Assembly (NCBI GenBank): GCA_021823085.1
Contig: JAKAPG010000129.1
Coordinates: forward strand, 1-5,061
DNA length: 5,061 bases
Reading direction: 5' to 3'
From: Thermoplasmata archaeon
GTDB lineage: Archaea > Thermoplasmatota > Thermoplasmata > Lutacidiplasmatales > UBA184
Shown here: positions 1 through 5,061 of the stretch, in pieces
Layout: each line of letters begins with the position of its first letter
Position numbering within the stretch: position 1 is the first letter of the stretch
Translations under genes and position numbers: made by a program
Notes under the pieces: model-generated
Told to the model about the DNA's origin: nothing
Databases searched by the model: none
Seen by the model: only the letters and a program-made list of their open reading frames with translations

Positions 1-230
1 CCACAGTACGAGAGGAACGGGGAATCGGCGCCTCTAGTCCATCAGTTGTCCGGCAGGGCATCGCTGAGCAGCCACGCGCTCCGGGATAAGGGCTGAAAGC
101 ATCTAAGCCCGAAACCCCCTCGAAAACGAGAGACCTTCAAGGACATTCGTAGAAGACGAGTTCGATAGAGCCGGGGTGTACGCGGAAAGCCTTCGGGCGA
201 TCCGTTCAGCCCGCGGCCACTAACGTCCGC
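1..230 (+). rRNA. 23S ribosomal RNA, 3' end (partial)
   Basis: This is the last part of large-subunit rRNA, cut by the left window edge. The sarcin-ricin loop AGTACGAGAGGAAC lies at 5-18; GGAAC instead of GGACC is the archaeal/eukaryotic form. It is followed by the conserved archaeal-type stretch CGGCGCCTCTAGT (28-40) and by GATAAGGGCTGAAAGCATC (84-102), the universal domain VI segment. Near the end, TTCAGCCCGCGGCCACTAAC (205-224) corresponds to the terminal block found in archaeal 23S genes. The exact mature 3' end cannot be fixed by eye; I place it near 230 by analogy with the few bases that usually follow the ACTAA block, with an error of perhaps 5-8 bases. No 5S rRNA-like sequence (for example a CCCGAAC...GGAAGTTAAGC core) is visible in the next 500 bases on either strand. 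Confidence 0.95.
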
Positions 231-240
231 AGCTACGTTA
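221..240 (+). repeat. Perfect hairpin at the 23S 3' boundary
   Basis: TAACGT at 221-226 and ACGTTA at 235-240 are perfect reverse complements separated by an 8-base loop (227-234). The left arm lies in the terminal bases of 23S, which in mature rRNA normally pair with the 5' end in helix 1, so this hairpin could only form in the precursor or in competition with that helix. It may mark a processing point; that is inference. Confidence 0.45.
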
Positions 241-344
241 TCTGGTTGCTCTTGGCAGTTACACAGAACGCGTGTGGTTCCTATTTTCCCCGGAACCCTT
301 CCCTCGGCGAGCGGACGCGCCCGCCCCCCGCGAGGCTAAGTGAC
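231..344. other. Spacer between 23S rRNA and the first gene
   Basis: About 115 bases with no gene. Apart from the hairpin at the rRNA boundary, it holds GGTTCC (276-281) and GGAACC (292-297), a 6-bp perfect inverted repeat around a T- and C-rich loop (282-291). This could be a weak transcription stop or pre-rRNA processing structure. Archaeal terminators are typically oligo-T runs, and the only such run here is TTTT at 284-287. No tRNA, no 5S rRNA and no clear TATA box for the next gene are visible. Confidence 0.4.
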
Positions 345-743
345 ATGAGCCTCTCCGCGGACGTGGCCCTCTTGGGTAGCCCGAAGAGCCGATGGCCCGT
401 GGCCGCTTGGATCCGGCTCCGGCTGCCGCACCGGGAGGCTCCGTTGGTACTGATGGGCTCCGCGCCGCCTCCGGTTCCCCCGTTGGAGCTGCTCGAGCCG
501 AACCCGGTCCCCACCGATCCCCGTCGGCGGATCTTTGCCCACGAGGAGGAGCGGCCGGGCGGGTGGGTCCTGCGCCTGGTGTGGGACTCCGAGGATCCCG
601 AAGTGCTCGAGGCGGAGTACCGCGCGCCGGTCTACGGTGCGCGCCTTGCCCCGACCATGGTAACTGAGTTCTGGACGGCCGTAAGGGCCCGGACCGCTCC
701 GCTCGGCCCGCTTTCGGTCGAGGCCGCGGACCCGAGGGCCTGA
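345..743 (+). CDS. Hypothetical protein, 132 aa
   Basis: I do not recognise this family. The reading frame is open from about 246, but ATG at 345 is the best start: it is the first ATG, has GAGG (332-335) at a reasonable distance upstream, and gives a 132-residue soluble-looking protein. The N-terminal third contains a basic, hydrophobic strand (about residues 18-38) followed by a proline-rich stretch (about 41-58). The C-terminal half looks folded: a charged segment HEEERPGG (66-73), a strand WVLRLVWD (74-81), an acidic turn SEDPEVLEAEYRAP (82-95), and a probable helix around TMVTEFWTAVRA (104-115). No signal peptide, membrane span, cysteine cluster or catalytic motif is apparent. It follows the 23S gene and converges on the glycosyltransferase operon, so context gives no function. 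Overlapping minus-strand frames exist but give low-complexity Arg/Pro/Gly-rich products, which favours this frame. Confidence 0.6.
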   Translation: MSLSADVALLGSPKSRWPVAAWIRLRLPHREAPLVLMGSAPPPVPPLELLEPNPVPTDPRRRIFAHEEERPGGWVLRLVWDSEDPEVLEAEYRAPVYGARLAPTMVTEFWTAVRARTAPLGPLSVEAADPRA

Positions 744-785
744 CGTCGCAGGTCGACCGGGGAGTTCAGCCGGCGGGGGGTCCGC
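726..785. terminator. Inverted repeat over convergent gene ends
   Basis: GCGGACCC (726-733) and GGGTCCGC (778-785) form an 8-bp perfect inverted repeat with a 44-base interval that contains both stop codons (plus-strand TGA 741-743; minus-strand stop 766-768) and the 22-bp intergenic gap. It could act as a bidirectional stop or RNA-stabilising stem. There is no oligo-T tract, the interval is long and the DNA is GC-rich, so chance is a real alternative. Confidence 0.2.
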
Positions 786-1899
786 CACCGCGACGGGCGG
801 AGCGCACCTTCTCCGCGAGAGCGGCGGCGACCGCGGCCGGGCGGTAGCGGCGAACGCTCTCGACAGCGGCCGCCGCTGCTTCGGGGTCCCGGGGGTGGGC
901 CTGTAGCTGGAGGCACGCCTCTAAGAGCTCCTCACGGCGGGTGGCGAATCGGACCTGCGGGTTGAGACGGTGCTCGAAATACGGGCCCTGTCGGGGCTCG
1001 GTGATCACGGGGGTTCCGCAGGCCAGCGACTCGATGGGTAGCAGCCCGAGCGCCTCGTAGTCGAACAAGAACAGGGTGCCGCGGGCCCTCCCAATGAGAT
1101 CCACCATCTGGGCATCGGTCACGAAGCCACGGTGAGGGATTCCGTCGAGCGGGCGGGGGCCGTAGGCCAGGAACCGGACACCGTGGTCCGCGAGCCATCG
1201 GACCGTCCCGAGGGCTCCCCCGTCAACGCTGGCCGTGGGGAGCGCGATGTACCCGTCTCCGTCAGCTTGGACCGAGGGAGGTCGAAATAGCGCGTCGTCA
1301 TAGACGGCGAGCTCCCCGTCAGACGGGATCCCGTACAGGTAGTCGAGGAGCGTCGAGGACCAGCCGGAGATCCCGAAGCGAAGGTCGAAGGCGCGCAGGC
1401 GTGCCGCCTCGACCCGGTGGACCGCCGGGAGCGCCGGCATCGCGAGCGCACGCAGCCCGGCAAAGGGCCGGGCGTAGCCCAGGAGGAACGGATGATCCAA
1501 GAGTTCGAGGAGGCAAACGGCCGTCACCGGGCGCCCGGCCCCGGGCCAGCTCCGCAGATACTCGCCGAGCCAGTGTCCTTCGTCGGCAAAGACGATCGCG
1601 GCGTCCCACGGGGAGTCCCGATGCAAGGAGCGCAGCCGCCGAGCGAGCCGCCGATCCGGGCCGCGCACCAGCTGCCACCACAGCAGCCGGCTCATCCGGT
1701 CGCGCCTCGCGGGCACCGTCTCAAGAACGTCGAGTTGGGCGCCGCCGATCTGGCGCCGCACCTCGTCCGCGACGGGTTCCGAGAGGCTGTGCACGCTCAG
1801 GGTGACGTCGTGGGTCCGGGCGAGCTCGCGGGCGAGGACGAACGCGCAGCGGTTGCCGAACACCCGGCTGACGAGCGGCGTGACGATCGCGATCCTCAC
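766..1899 (-). CDS. GT-B (GT4-like) glycosyltransferase, second gene of the pair
   Basis: A 377-residue protein, a normal length for GT4-type enzymes, predicted to move a sugar from a nucleotide-sugar donor to a glycan or lipid-linked acceptor at the cytoplasmic membrane face. The N-terminus MRIAIVTPLVSRVFGN (1-16) is the first strand and glycine loop of a Rossmann-like domain. The C-terminal donor-binding domain carries EALGLLPIE (282-290), an E-x7-E motif (E282, E290), followed by SLACGTPVI, as in GT4 proteins. The usual GR...K phosphate-binding motif at the start of the second domain is not seen: the expected position reads GYIALPTASVDGG (216-228). Acceptor specificity or activity may therefore differ from typical family members. 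The GTG start at 1899 overlaps the TGA of the preceding glycosyltransferase (GTGA), implying translational coupling; a GAGG lies a few bases upstream of the start. Donor and acceptor cannot be named. Confidence 0.85.
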   Translation of the reverse strand: MRIAIVTPLVSRVFGNRCAFVLARELARTHDVTLSVHSLSEPVADEVRRQIGGAQLDVLETVPARRDRMSRLLWWQLVRGPDRRLARRLRSLHRDSPWDAAIVFADEGHWLGEYLRSWPGAGRPVTAVCLLELLDHPFLLGYARPFAGLRALAMPALPAVHRVEAARLRAFDLRFGISGWSSTLLDYLYGIPSDGELAVYDDALFRPPSVQADGDGYIALPTASVDGGALGTVRWLADHGVRFLAYGPRPLDGIPHRGFVTDAQMVDLIGRARGTLFLFDYEALGLLPIESLACGTPVITEPRQGPYFEHRLNPQVRFATRREELLEACLQLQAHPRDPEAAAAAVESVRRYRPAAVAAALAEKVRSARRGGGPPAG

Positions 1900-3059
1900 A
1901 CCGCGCCTCGGCGGATGTCGTCCAAGTAGCCGCGAAACTGCTCCACGATGCGTGGGTAGGTCCGCTCCGCCAAGACGTACGCTCTCGCTGCGGAAGCGTA
2001 GTGACTCCAGGTGACGGGCGACTCGAGAAGCTCGACGGTCCGATCCAGCGCCGGGCCGGATTCGAGCGCATCCACGATGGCCCCTGTCACGCCGTCCCGT
2101 ATGTTCTCTTCGGAGGCCGGTAGCCGACGAGCGAGGGTCGGCGTGCCCTGGGAGGCGGCCTCGAGGATGGTCGCCGAGGAGAGCTCGGGGGCCGCGTGAC
2201 GGCGCCCGAGGGAGTCGACCGGATCACTCGCAAAGACGAAGATCTTCGCCCGGCGGTAGAGGCCGATGAGGTCTTGGTCGGGGGGGTTGGCCCAGAACTC
2301 CGCGGCGACCCGCGGGGCGAGACGGCGAGCCCTCTCCCGCAGGCTGTCCCAGAACCATCGATCCCCGACGGCCCCCGCGACGACGACACGGATCGATCGC
2401 CCCAACCTTTCGGAAGTGCGGGCCGCCAGCTCCAGTAGCCGCTCCGGTCGCTTCCACGGTACCACCCGGCCCACGAAGAGCAGGTCGATGCTGCGTTCCG
2501 ACCAATCCGGCGGTGGGGGGGCGGCCGTGAACGCCGTGGAGACCGCCGCGGGGATTATCCGGGAAGGATGGGGCGCGAGGGCCTGCAGGATCGCCTCGCT
2601 GAAGCGGGAGACGGGGGCATAGTAGTCGACCATGCGCGCGGTGAGCGTGGGCCATGGGAAGAAACGTGCTCCATGGTCGGTGAGGATCACTCGAAACCCG
2701 TCGCCGTGCTTGCGCAACTCGGCCAGGAGGATCCAGAGGGTCGCCGAGGCCGTTCGAAGGTTGTGCACGTGAACAAAGTCGATGTCCCCTGCATTCTCAC
2801 GAAGGACCGATCGTATCGTGCTCGCTCCCTGAAGCCGGGGGATAGGGTTCGTGGCGGTGAGGAAGGGGGGCAGATCGAAATAGCGCGACGGGATGGGTCG
2901 ATGACCGGCCTCGAGTCCCTTCGTGCCTCCCGGGTCCGCATAGGCGAAGAGGACGGGCTCGTGTCGAGCGAGCTCGGCGGCGAACCAAGTGGGGTGGCGC
3001 TCACCGCCCCCCTCTCGCCCCGGTCCGAACGGGGCCGCGGTTACCTCGAGGATCGTCAC
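1896..3059 (-). CDS. GT4-family glycosyltransferase, first gene of the pair
   Basis: A 387-residue GT-B glycosyltransferase with both halves intact. The N-terminus TILEVTAAPFGPG followed by GGGERH (17-22) is the classic first strand and glycine-rich loop of GT4 proteins. DFVHVHN (94-100) and TDHGARFF (127-134) match the H-x-H and DHG region of the acceptor domain. The donor domain opens with LLFVGRVVPWKRPE (193-206), giving the phosphate-binding R198 and K203. ELSSATILE (292-300) is the E-x7-E motif (E292, E300), followed by AASQGTPT. The frame is open upstream to 3482, but that part overlaps the divergent exonuclease and is low-complexity. GTG at 3059 has GGGGGTG, close to the archaeal anti-Shine-Dalgarno complement, five bases upstream; GTG at 3065 (two residues longer) is the alternative. 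Probable role is surface polysaccharide or N-glycan assembly with the overlapping downstream glycosyltransferase; donor and acceptor are unknown. Confidence 0.9.
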   Translation of the reverse strand: MTILEVTAAPFGPGREGGGERHPTWFAAELARHEPVLFAYADPGGTKGLEAGHRPIPSRYFDLPPFLTATNPIPRLQGASTIRSVLRENAGDIDFVHVHNLRTASATLWILLAELRKHGDGFRVILTDHGARFFPWPTLTARMVDYYAPVSRFSEAILQALAPHPSRIIPAAVSTAFTAAPPPPDWSERSIDLLFVGRVVPWKRPERLLELAARTSERLGRSIRVVVAGAVGDRWFWDSLRERARRLAPRVAAEFWANPPDQDLIGLYRRAKIFVFASDPVDSLGRRHAAPELSSATILEAASQGTPTLARRLPASEENIRDGVTGAIVDALESGPALDRTVELLESPVTWSHYASAARAYVLAERTYPRIVEQFRGYLDDIRRGAV

Positions 3060-3246
3060 GGACACCCCCTGCCCGAAGAGGCGGGAGGCCGAGGGGGGGT
3101 GATGCGCAGGACGAATTGGGAGACGGGCAGCGGCTCGAGCCGTCGAAGCACATGCCGGCATCGGATTCCCGATTAAACCCTGCGGCGTGGTCGGGGAAGG
3201 GCCATCGGCGGGGAGGACTTTTCCGTTCGGGGGCCACTGCGAGGGC
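3060..3246. other. Divergent intergenic region with short inverted repeats
   Basis: A 187-bp gap between the divergent glycosyltransferase and exonuclease starts. It holds CGGCTCGAGCCG (3131-3142, perfect 12-bp palindrome), ATGCCGGCAT (3152-3161, perfect 10-bp palindrome), and ATCGG/CCGAT (3160-3164 and 3169-3173, 5-bp stem with a 4-base loop), all within about 45 bases. Open frames run through the region on both strands, but none has a plausible start and protein-like composition, so I treat it as regulatory or spacer DNA. An operator for one or both genes is possible but unproven. Confidence 0.4.
3171..3178. promoter_or_regulatory. Possible TATA-like element for the divergent genes
   Basis: GATTAAAC is one of the few AT-rich octamers in this GC-rich gap. 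Read on the plus strand it lies about 70 bases before the exonuclease start, giving a leader near 45 bases if transcription starts about 25 bases downstream. Read on the minus strand (GTTTAATC) it would give the glycosyltransferase operon a leader near 90 bases. Neither orientation is a strong match to the archaeal TTTAWATA box. An alternative for the minus strand is the CCAATTCG element around 3111-3118. Confidence 0.22.
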
Positions 3247-4041
3247 GTGCTGACCGCGACCTTTCTCCACCTGCCGGGCATCGGCCCGGCCACCGAGTCC
3301 GATCTCTGGGAGCTCGGGCTCGGGACGTGGTCGGCGCTGCGTGCGAGCCGGACGCTCGCTGCGCTGCCCGAGGAGCGCCGCCGCCGGATAGAACACGAGC
3401 TGGACGCGAGCCAGGAAGCGCTCCGAGCCCGAGCGGCGGCGTACTTCGCACGGCGGCTCCCCCGAGGGGAGCACTGGCGCATCTACCCGGACTTCGCGGA
3501 GTCCACGGCCTTCTTGGACATCGAGACGACCGGACTCTCTCCCTACGAGGGTACGGTGACCGTCGTCACAGTGCACGGCGGAGGAAGGACCCGAACTTTC
3601 GTCGCGGACGAAGACCTAGAAGAGCTCCCCGCCTACCTCCGAGGATTCCAAGTTCTTGTGACGTTCAACGGGTCGCTCTTTGATGTCCCCTTCCTCGAGG
3701 TCCGCTTTCCGGCCCTGGTGGTCCCCGAGGCCCATGTCGACCTGCGGTTCCTCCTGAGGCGGTTGGGATTCGTGGGCGGACTCAAGAAGATCGAGCAGCA
3801 GCTCGCCCTCGGGCGACGCGATGGGGTGGAAGGGATTCACGGCCTTGACGCCGTCCGCCTCTGGGAGGCGCACCGCGCAGGGAGCGCCTCGGCTCTGGAC
3901 CGGCTTGTTCGGTACAACCGGGCCGATACCGTCAACCTGGAGCCCCTCCTCCGGTTCGCGGTGGCCCAGTTGACGCAGCGGCTCCGGCCGGCGGATCGCT
4001 TCGCCCCGCTCGAGGCACCGGGTCGCTCCCCCCTGTTCTGA
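3247..4041 (+). CDS. RNase H-fold DEDDy 3'-5' exonuclease with N-terminal HhH (YprB-like)
   Basis: A 264-residue protein of the RNase H-like family related to bacterial YprB (Pfam RNase_H_2 type), predicted to be a metal-dependent 3'-5' exonuclease on DNA or RNA. Residues 6-31 (FLHLPGIGPATESDLWELGL...) form a helix-hairpin-helix DNA-binding motif with the PGIG hairpin at 10-13. An arginine-rich helix follows (about 41-71). The nuclease domain carries Exo I FLDIETTGLSP (89-99; D91, E93), Exo II TFNGSLFDVPF (139-149; D146) and Exo III YNRADTVNL (223-231; Y223, D227), so all DEDDy catalytic residues are present. The conserved stretch HVDLRFLLRRLGFVGGLKKIE (163-183) and GLDAVRLW (199-206) also fit the family. 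GTG at 3247 is chosen because the HhH begins right after it and GAGG lies at 3241-3244; GTG at 3187 would add 20 residues of unlikely composition. It converges on the methyltransferase. A role in DNA repair or RNA turnover is inferred; the substrate is unknown. Confidence 0.9.
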   Translation: MLTATFLHLPGIGPATESDLWELGLGTWSALRASRTLAALPEERRRRIEHELDASQEALRARAAAYFARRLPRGEHWRIYPDFAESTAFLDIETTGLSPYEGTVTVVTVHGGGRTRTFVADEDLEELPAYLRGFQVLVTFNGSLFDVPFLEVRFPALVVPEAHVDLRFLLRRLGFVGGLKKIEQQLALGRRDGVEGIHGLDAVRLWEAHRAGSASALDRLVRYNRADTVNLEPLLRFAVAQLTQRLRPADRFAPLEAPGRSPLF

Positions 4042-4058
4042 ACCGCCCTCGGAGCGAC
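4022..4058. terminator. Inverted repeat between convergent exonuclease and methyltransferase
   Basis: GTCGCTCC (4022-4029) and GGAGCGAC (4051-4058) are perfect 8-bp reverse complements separated by 21 bases. The element spans the exonuclease stop codon (4039-4041) and ends two bases before the methyltransferase stop codon (4061-4063), a good place for a shared stop. No T-run follows on either strand, so a role as 3'-end stabiliser is as likely as termination. Confidence 0.35.
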
Positions 4059-4060
4059 GC

Positions 4061-4918
4061 TCACGCGTCGCCGCCGATCTCCTGACTTTGTACCGGACGG
4101 ATCGGTGCGGCCACGGGCGCCCCGCGCGGGGGCTTGCTTGCTCCGACCCGAGCGAGTGCCTGGGCGCAGTACTCTTCCGACGTGTCCACGTAGAGATAGT
4201 GGCGGCCGGTGCGTCGGGCCACGGCGGCCACGGTGCCGGTCCCGCCGAACATGTCGAGCACGGTGTTCCCCCGGTAGCTGTAGAACTTGACCAACCGCTC
4301 GATCAAGGCCTCGGGAAACGGGGCGGGATGCCCATTGCGCCGTCGCTCCGGGGGGATCGACCAGTGGCCGTCGGAGAAGTCCTGGAACTCGCGTCCCTCG
4401 ATGTCGATGGCCGTCCGGTCCCCCGGAAGACGCCAGCTACCCTTGGAGAAGACGAGGACGTACTCCCACGAGGGAATGATGTGCGGGTTCGCTGGGCTCT
4501 TCCAGCTCCCCCAGGCGGTTCGCCGTCCCATCGTCTGCTTGTACCAGATGATCTCGGTGCGCATGATGAAGCCCAAACGTCGGAGGTCCGTCGACAGGTC
4601 GTGGTGGATCGGGCGGAACGACTTGATCGACGTCGGCGCGACGTTGAGGGCGAAGCGTCCCCCATCGACGAGCACTCGGTAGAGCGCCTTCCACACGGTG
4701 CGCAGCCACGCGAGGTACTCTGCGTGCGCCCGGTCGTCGGAGTAACCGGCGTAGCGGATGCCGACGTTGTACGGCGGGGAGGTGATCGCGAGATGGACCG
4801 AATCCGCGGGAAGCCGGTCTAGGACCTCGCGGGCGTCGCCGTGGATGATCAGGTCGGCCGGGCCGGTCCGCAATGTTCCGGCCGCCTCGGACGATTTGGG
4901 CAGCGTGACCCTCCCCAT
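4061..4918 (-). CDS. Beta-class DNA methyltransferase (N4-cytosine or N6-adenine)
   Basis: A 285-residue S-adenosylmethionine-dependent amino-methyltransferase acting on DNA. The catalytic motif IV TSPPYN (46-51) comes before the AdoMet-binding motif I LDMFGGTGTV (221-230), the order that defines beta-class enzymes. DLIIHGDAREVLDRLP (22-37) precedes motif IV as usual. LVDGGRFALNVA (83-94), EIIWYKQ (122-128), TAWGSWKSPANP (134-145) and EYVLVFSKGSW (152-162) match the conserved body of archaeal and bacterial enzymes of this type. HPAPFPEALIERLVKFYS (197-214) is motif X. SPPY is more typical of N4-cytosine than of N6-adenine enzymes, but the target base and site cannot be read off; some archaeal relatives modify CTAG. 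The last 25 or so residues are Pro/Ala-rich and probably disordered. ATG at 4918 is the first start after an in-frame upstream stop and lacks a clear Shine-Dalgarno. No restriction endonuclease is visible, so it may be solitary. Confidence 0.93.
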   Translation of the reverse strand: MGRVTLPKSSEAAGTLRTGPADLIIHGDAREVLDRLPADSVHLAITSPPYNVGIRYAGYSDDRAHAEYLAWLRTVWKALYRVLVDGGRFALNVAPTSIKSFRPIHHDLSTDLRRLGFIMRTEIIWYKQTMGRRTAWGSWKSPANPHIIPSWEYVLVFSKGSWRLPGDRTAIDIEGREFQDFSDGHWSIPPERRRNGHPAPFPEALIERLVKFYSYRGNTVLDMFGGTGTVAAVARRTGRHYLYVDTSEEYCAQALARVGASKPPRGAPVAAPIRPVQSQEIGGDA

Positions 4919-5001
4919 CCATCGGACAGGCGCAGTTCACCCAAGAGTGTTCCGAGCGGATCGGGCCTTGGGACATTAATGTCGGGCCTGCTCCGCCGGG
5001 C
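4919..5001. promoter_or_regulatory. Upstream region of the methyltransferase with a 12-bp palindrome
   Basis: GACATTAATGTC at 4972-4983 is a perfect palindrome with an AT core in otherwise GC-rich DNA. It is centred about 60 bases upstream of the methyltransferase start. The core ATTAAT could serve as a TATA-like box, placing transcription start near 4950 and leaving a leader of about 30 bases. The dyad could equally bind a dimeric repressor. No other AT-rich element is seen between the palindrome and the methyltransferase start. Confidence 0.35.
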
Positions 5002-5061
5002 CTATTGAGCGGCGACCCCGCTCCACGGGATGATCCCGGCGATCCAGCGTAGCTGGGCCAG
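5002..5061 (-). CDS. Possible C-terminus of an unknown protein, cut by the window edge
   Basis: On the minus strand a frame is open from the window edge to a TAG at 5002-5004, encoding 19 residues that include LRWIAGIIPWSG. The composition is hydrophobic and protein-like, and the gene would be codirectional with, and upstream of, the methyltransferase with about 83 bp between them. The piece is too short to name. A plus-strand ATG at 5031 opening toward the edge is the competing reading. Confidence 0.25.
   Translation of the reverse strand: MAQLRWIAGIIPWSGVAAQ

Noticed and set aside
231..344. A possible 5S rRNA or tRNA in the spacer after 23S.
   Set aside because: No 5S core sequence, cloverleaf or T-loop signature could be found on either strand.
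336..788. A 150-codon minus-strand frame opposite the hypothetical gene.
   Set aside because: Its product is Arg/Pro/Gly-rich with no structure-like pattern, and it would run into the end of the glycosyltransferase gene; the plus-strand frame looks more protein-like.
1282..1294. A 13-bp direct match, TCGAAATAGCGCG, shared with 2875-2887 in the other glycosyltransferase gene.
   Set aside because: The two copies are read in different frames and lie in non-equivalent parts of the proteins. A match of this length in about 5 kb is not far from chance.
2568..3176. A 202-codon plus-strand frame opposite the first glycosyltransferase.
   Set aside because: It is antisense to conserved glycosyltransferase motifs and has no recognisable domain; long shadow frames are expected at this GC content.
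1896..3482. A long 528-codon minus-strand frame suggesting a larger glycosyltransferase with a 140-residue extension.
   Set aside because: The extension is Arg/Ser/Pro-rich, overlaps the well-supported exonuclease on the other strand, and the GT4 N-terminal strand begins exactly at the GTG near 3059.
4088..4822. A 244-codon plus-strand frame opposite the methyltransferase.
   Set aside because: The minus strand carries intact TSPPY and FGGTGT motifs, so this frame is a shadow.
5026..5038. A small hairpin CGGGA-TGA-TCCCG near the right edge.
   Set aside because: It is a five-base GC stem, probably inside coding sequence, and too short to interpret.

Overview
The window looks like a piece of a GC-rich archaeal chromosome. 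The clearest evidence is at the left edge: the 3' end of a 23S rRNA gene whose sarcin-ricin loop reads AGTACGAGAGGAAC, the archaeal/eukaryotic form (bacteria normally end it in GGACC). The domain VI sequence after it also follows the archaeal pattern. No 5S rRNA or tRNA is recognisable downstream of the 23S. That fits lineages with dispersed rRNA genes, such as Thermoplasmata. A GC-rich soil or sediment Thermoplasmatota relative is my best guess, but it is inference and not firmly shown. GTG starts are common.

Layout, left to right: (1) 23S rRNA 3' end, about 1-230, plus strand. (2) A spacer of about 115 bp with two small hairpins. (3) A small plus-strand hypothetical gene, 345-743. (4) Convergent to it, a two-gene minus-strand operon of GT-B/GT4-like glycosyltransferases. 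The upstream gene is 1896-3059 and the downstream gene is 766-1899; they overlap by GTGA and are probably translationally coupled. (5) A divergent intergenic region, 3060-3246, with several short inverted repeats and an AT-rich promoter candidate. (6) A plus-strand RNase H-fold DEDDy exonuclease with an N-terminal helix-hairpin-helix, 3247-4041. (7) Convergent to it after 19 bp, a minus-strand beta-class DNA methyltransferase, 4061-4918, with no restriction enzyme visible. (8) Upstream of the methyltransferase, a perfect 12-bp AT-centred palindrome. (9) At the right edge, possibly the last 19 codons of another minus-strand gene.

How the genes work together: the two glycosyltransferases probably act in one surface-glycan or protein-glycosylation pathway, because they are coupled and belong to the same fold class. 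The exonuclease and methyltransferase both act on nucleic acid, but they are convergent, so they are neighbours and not an operon. I see no CRISPR array, insertion sequence, toxin-antitoxin pair or clear novel defence system. The most interesting leads are the unassigned 132-aa protein, the glycosyltransferase lacking its usual donor-phosphate motif, the solitary methyltransferase with a palindrome upstream, and the inverted repeats at both convergent gene junctions.
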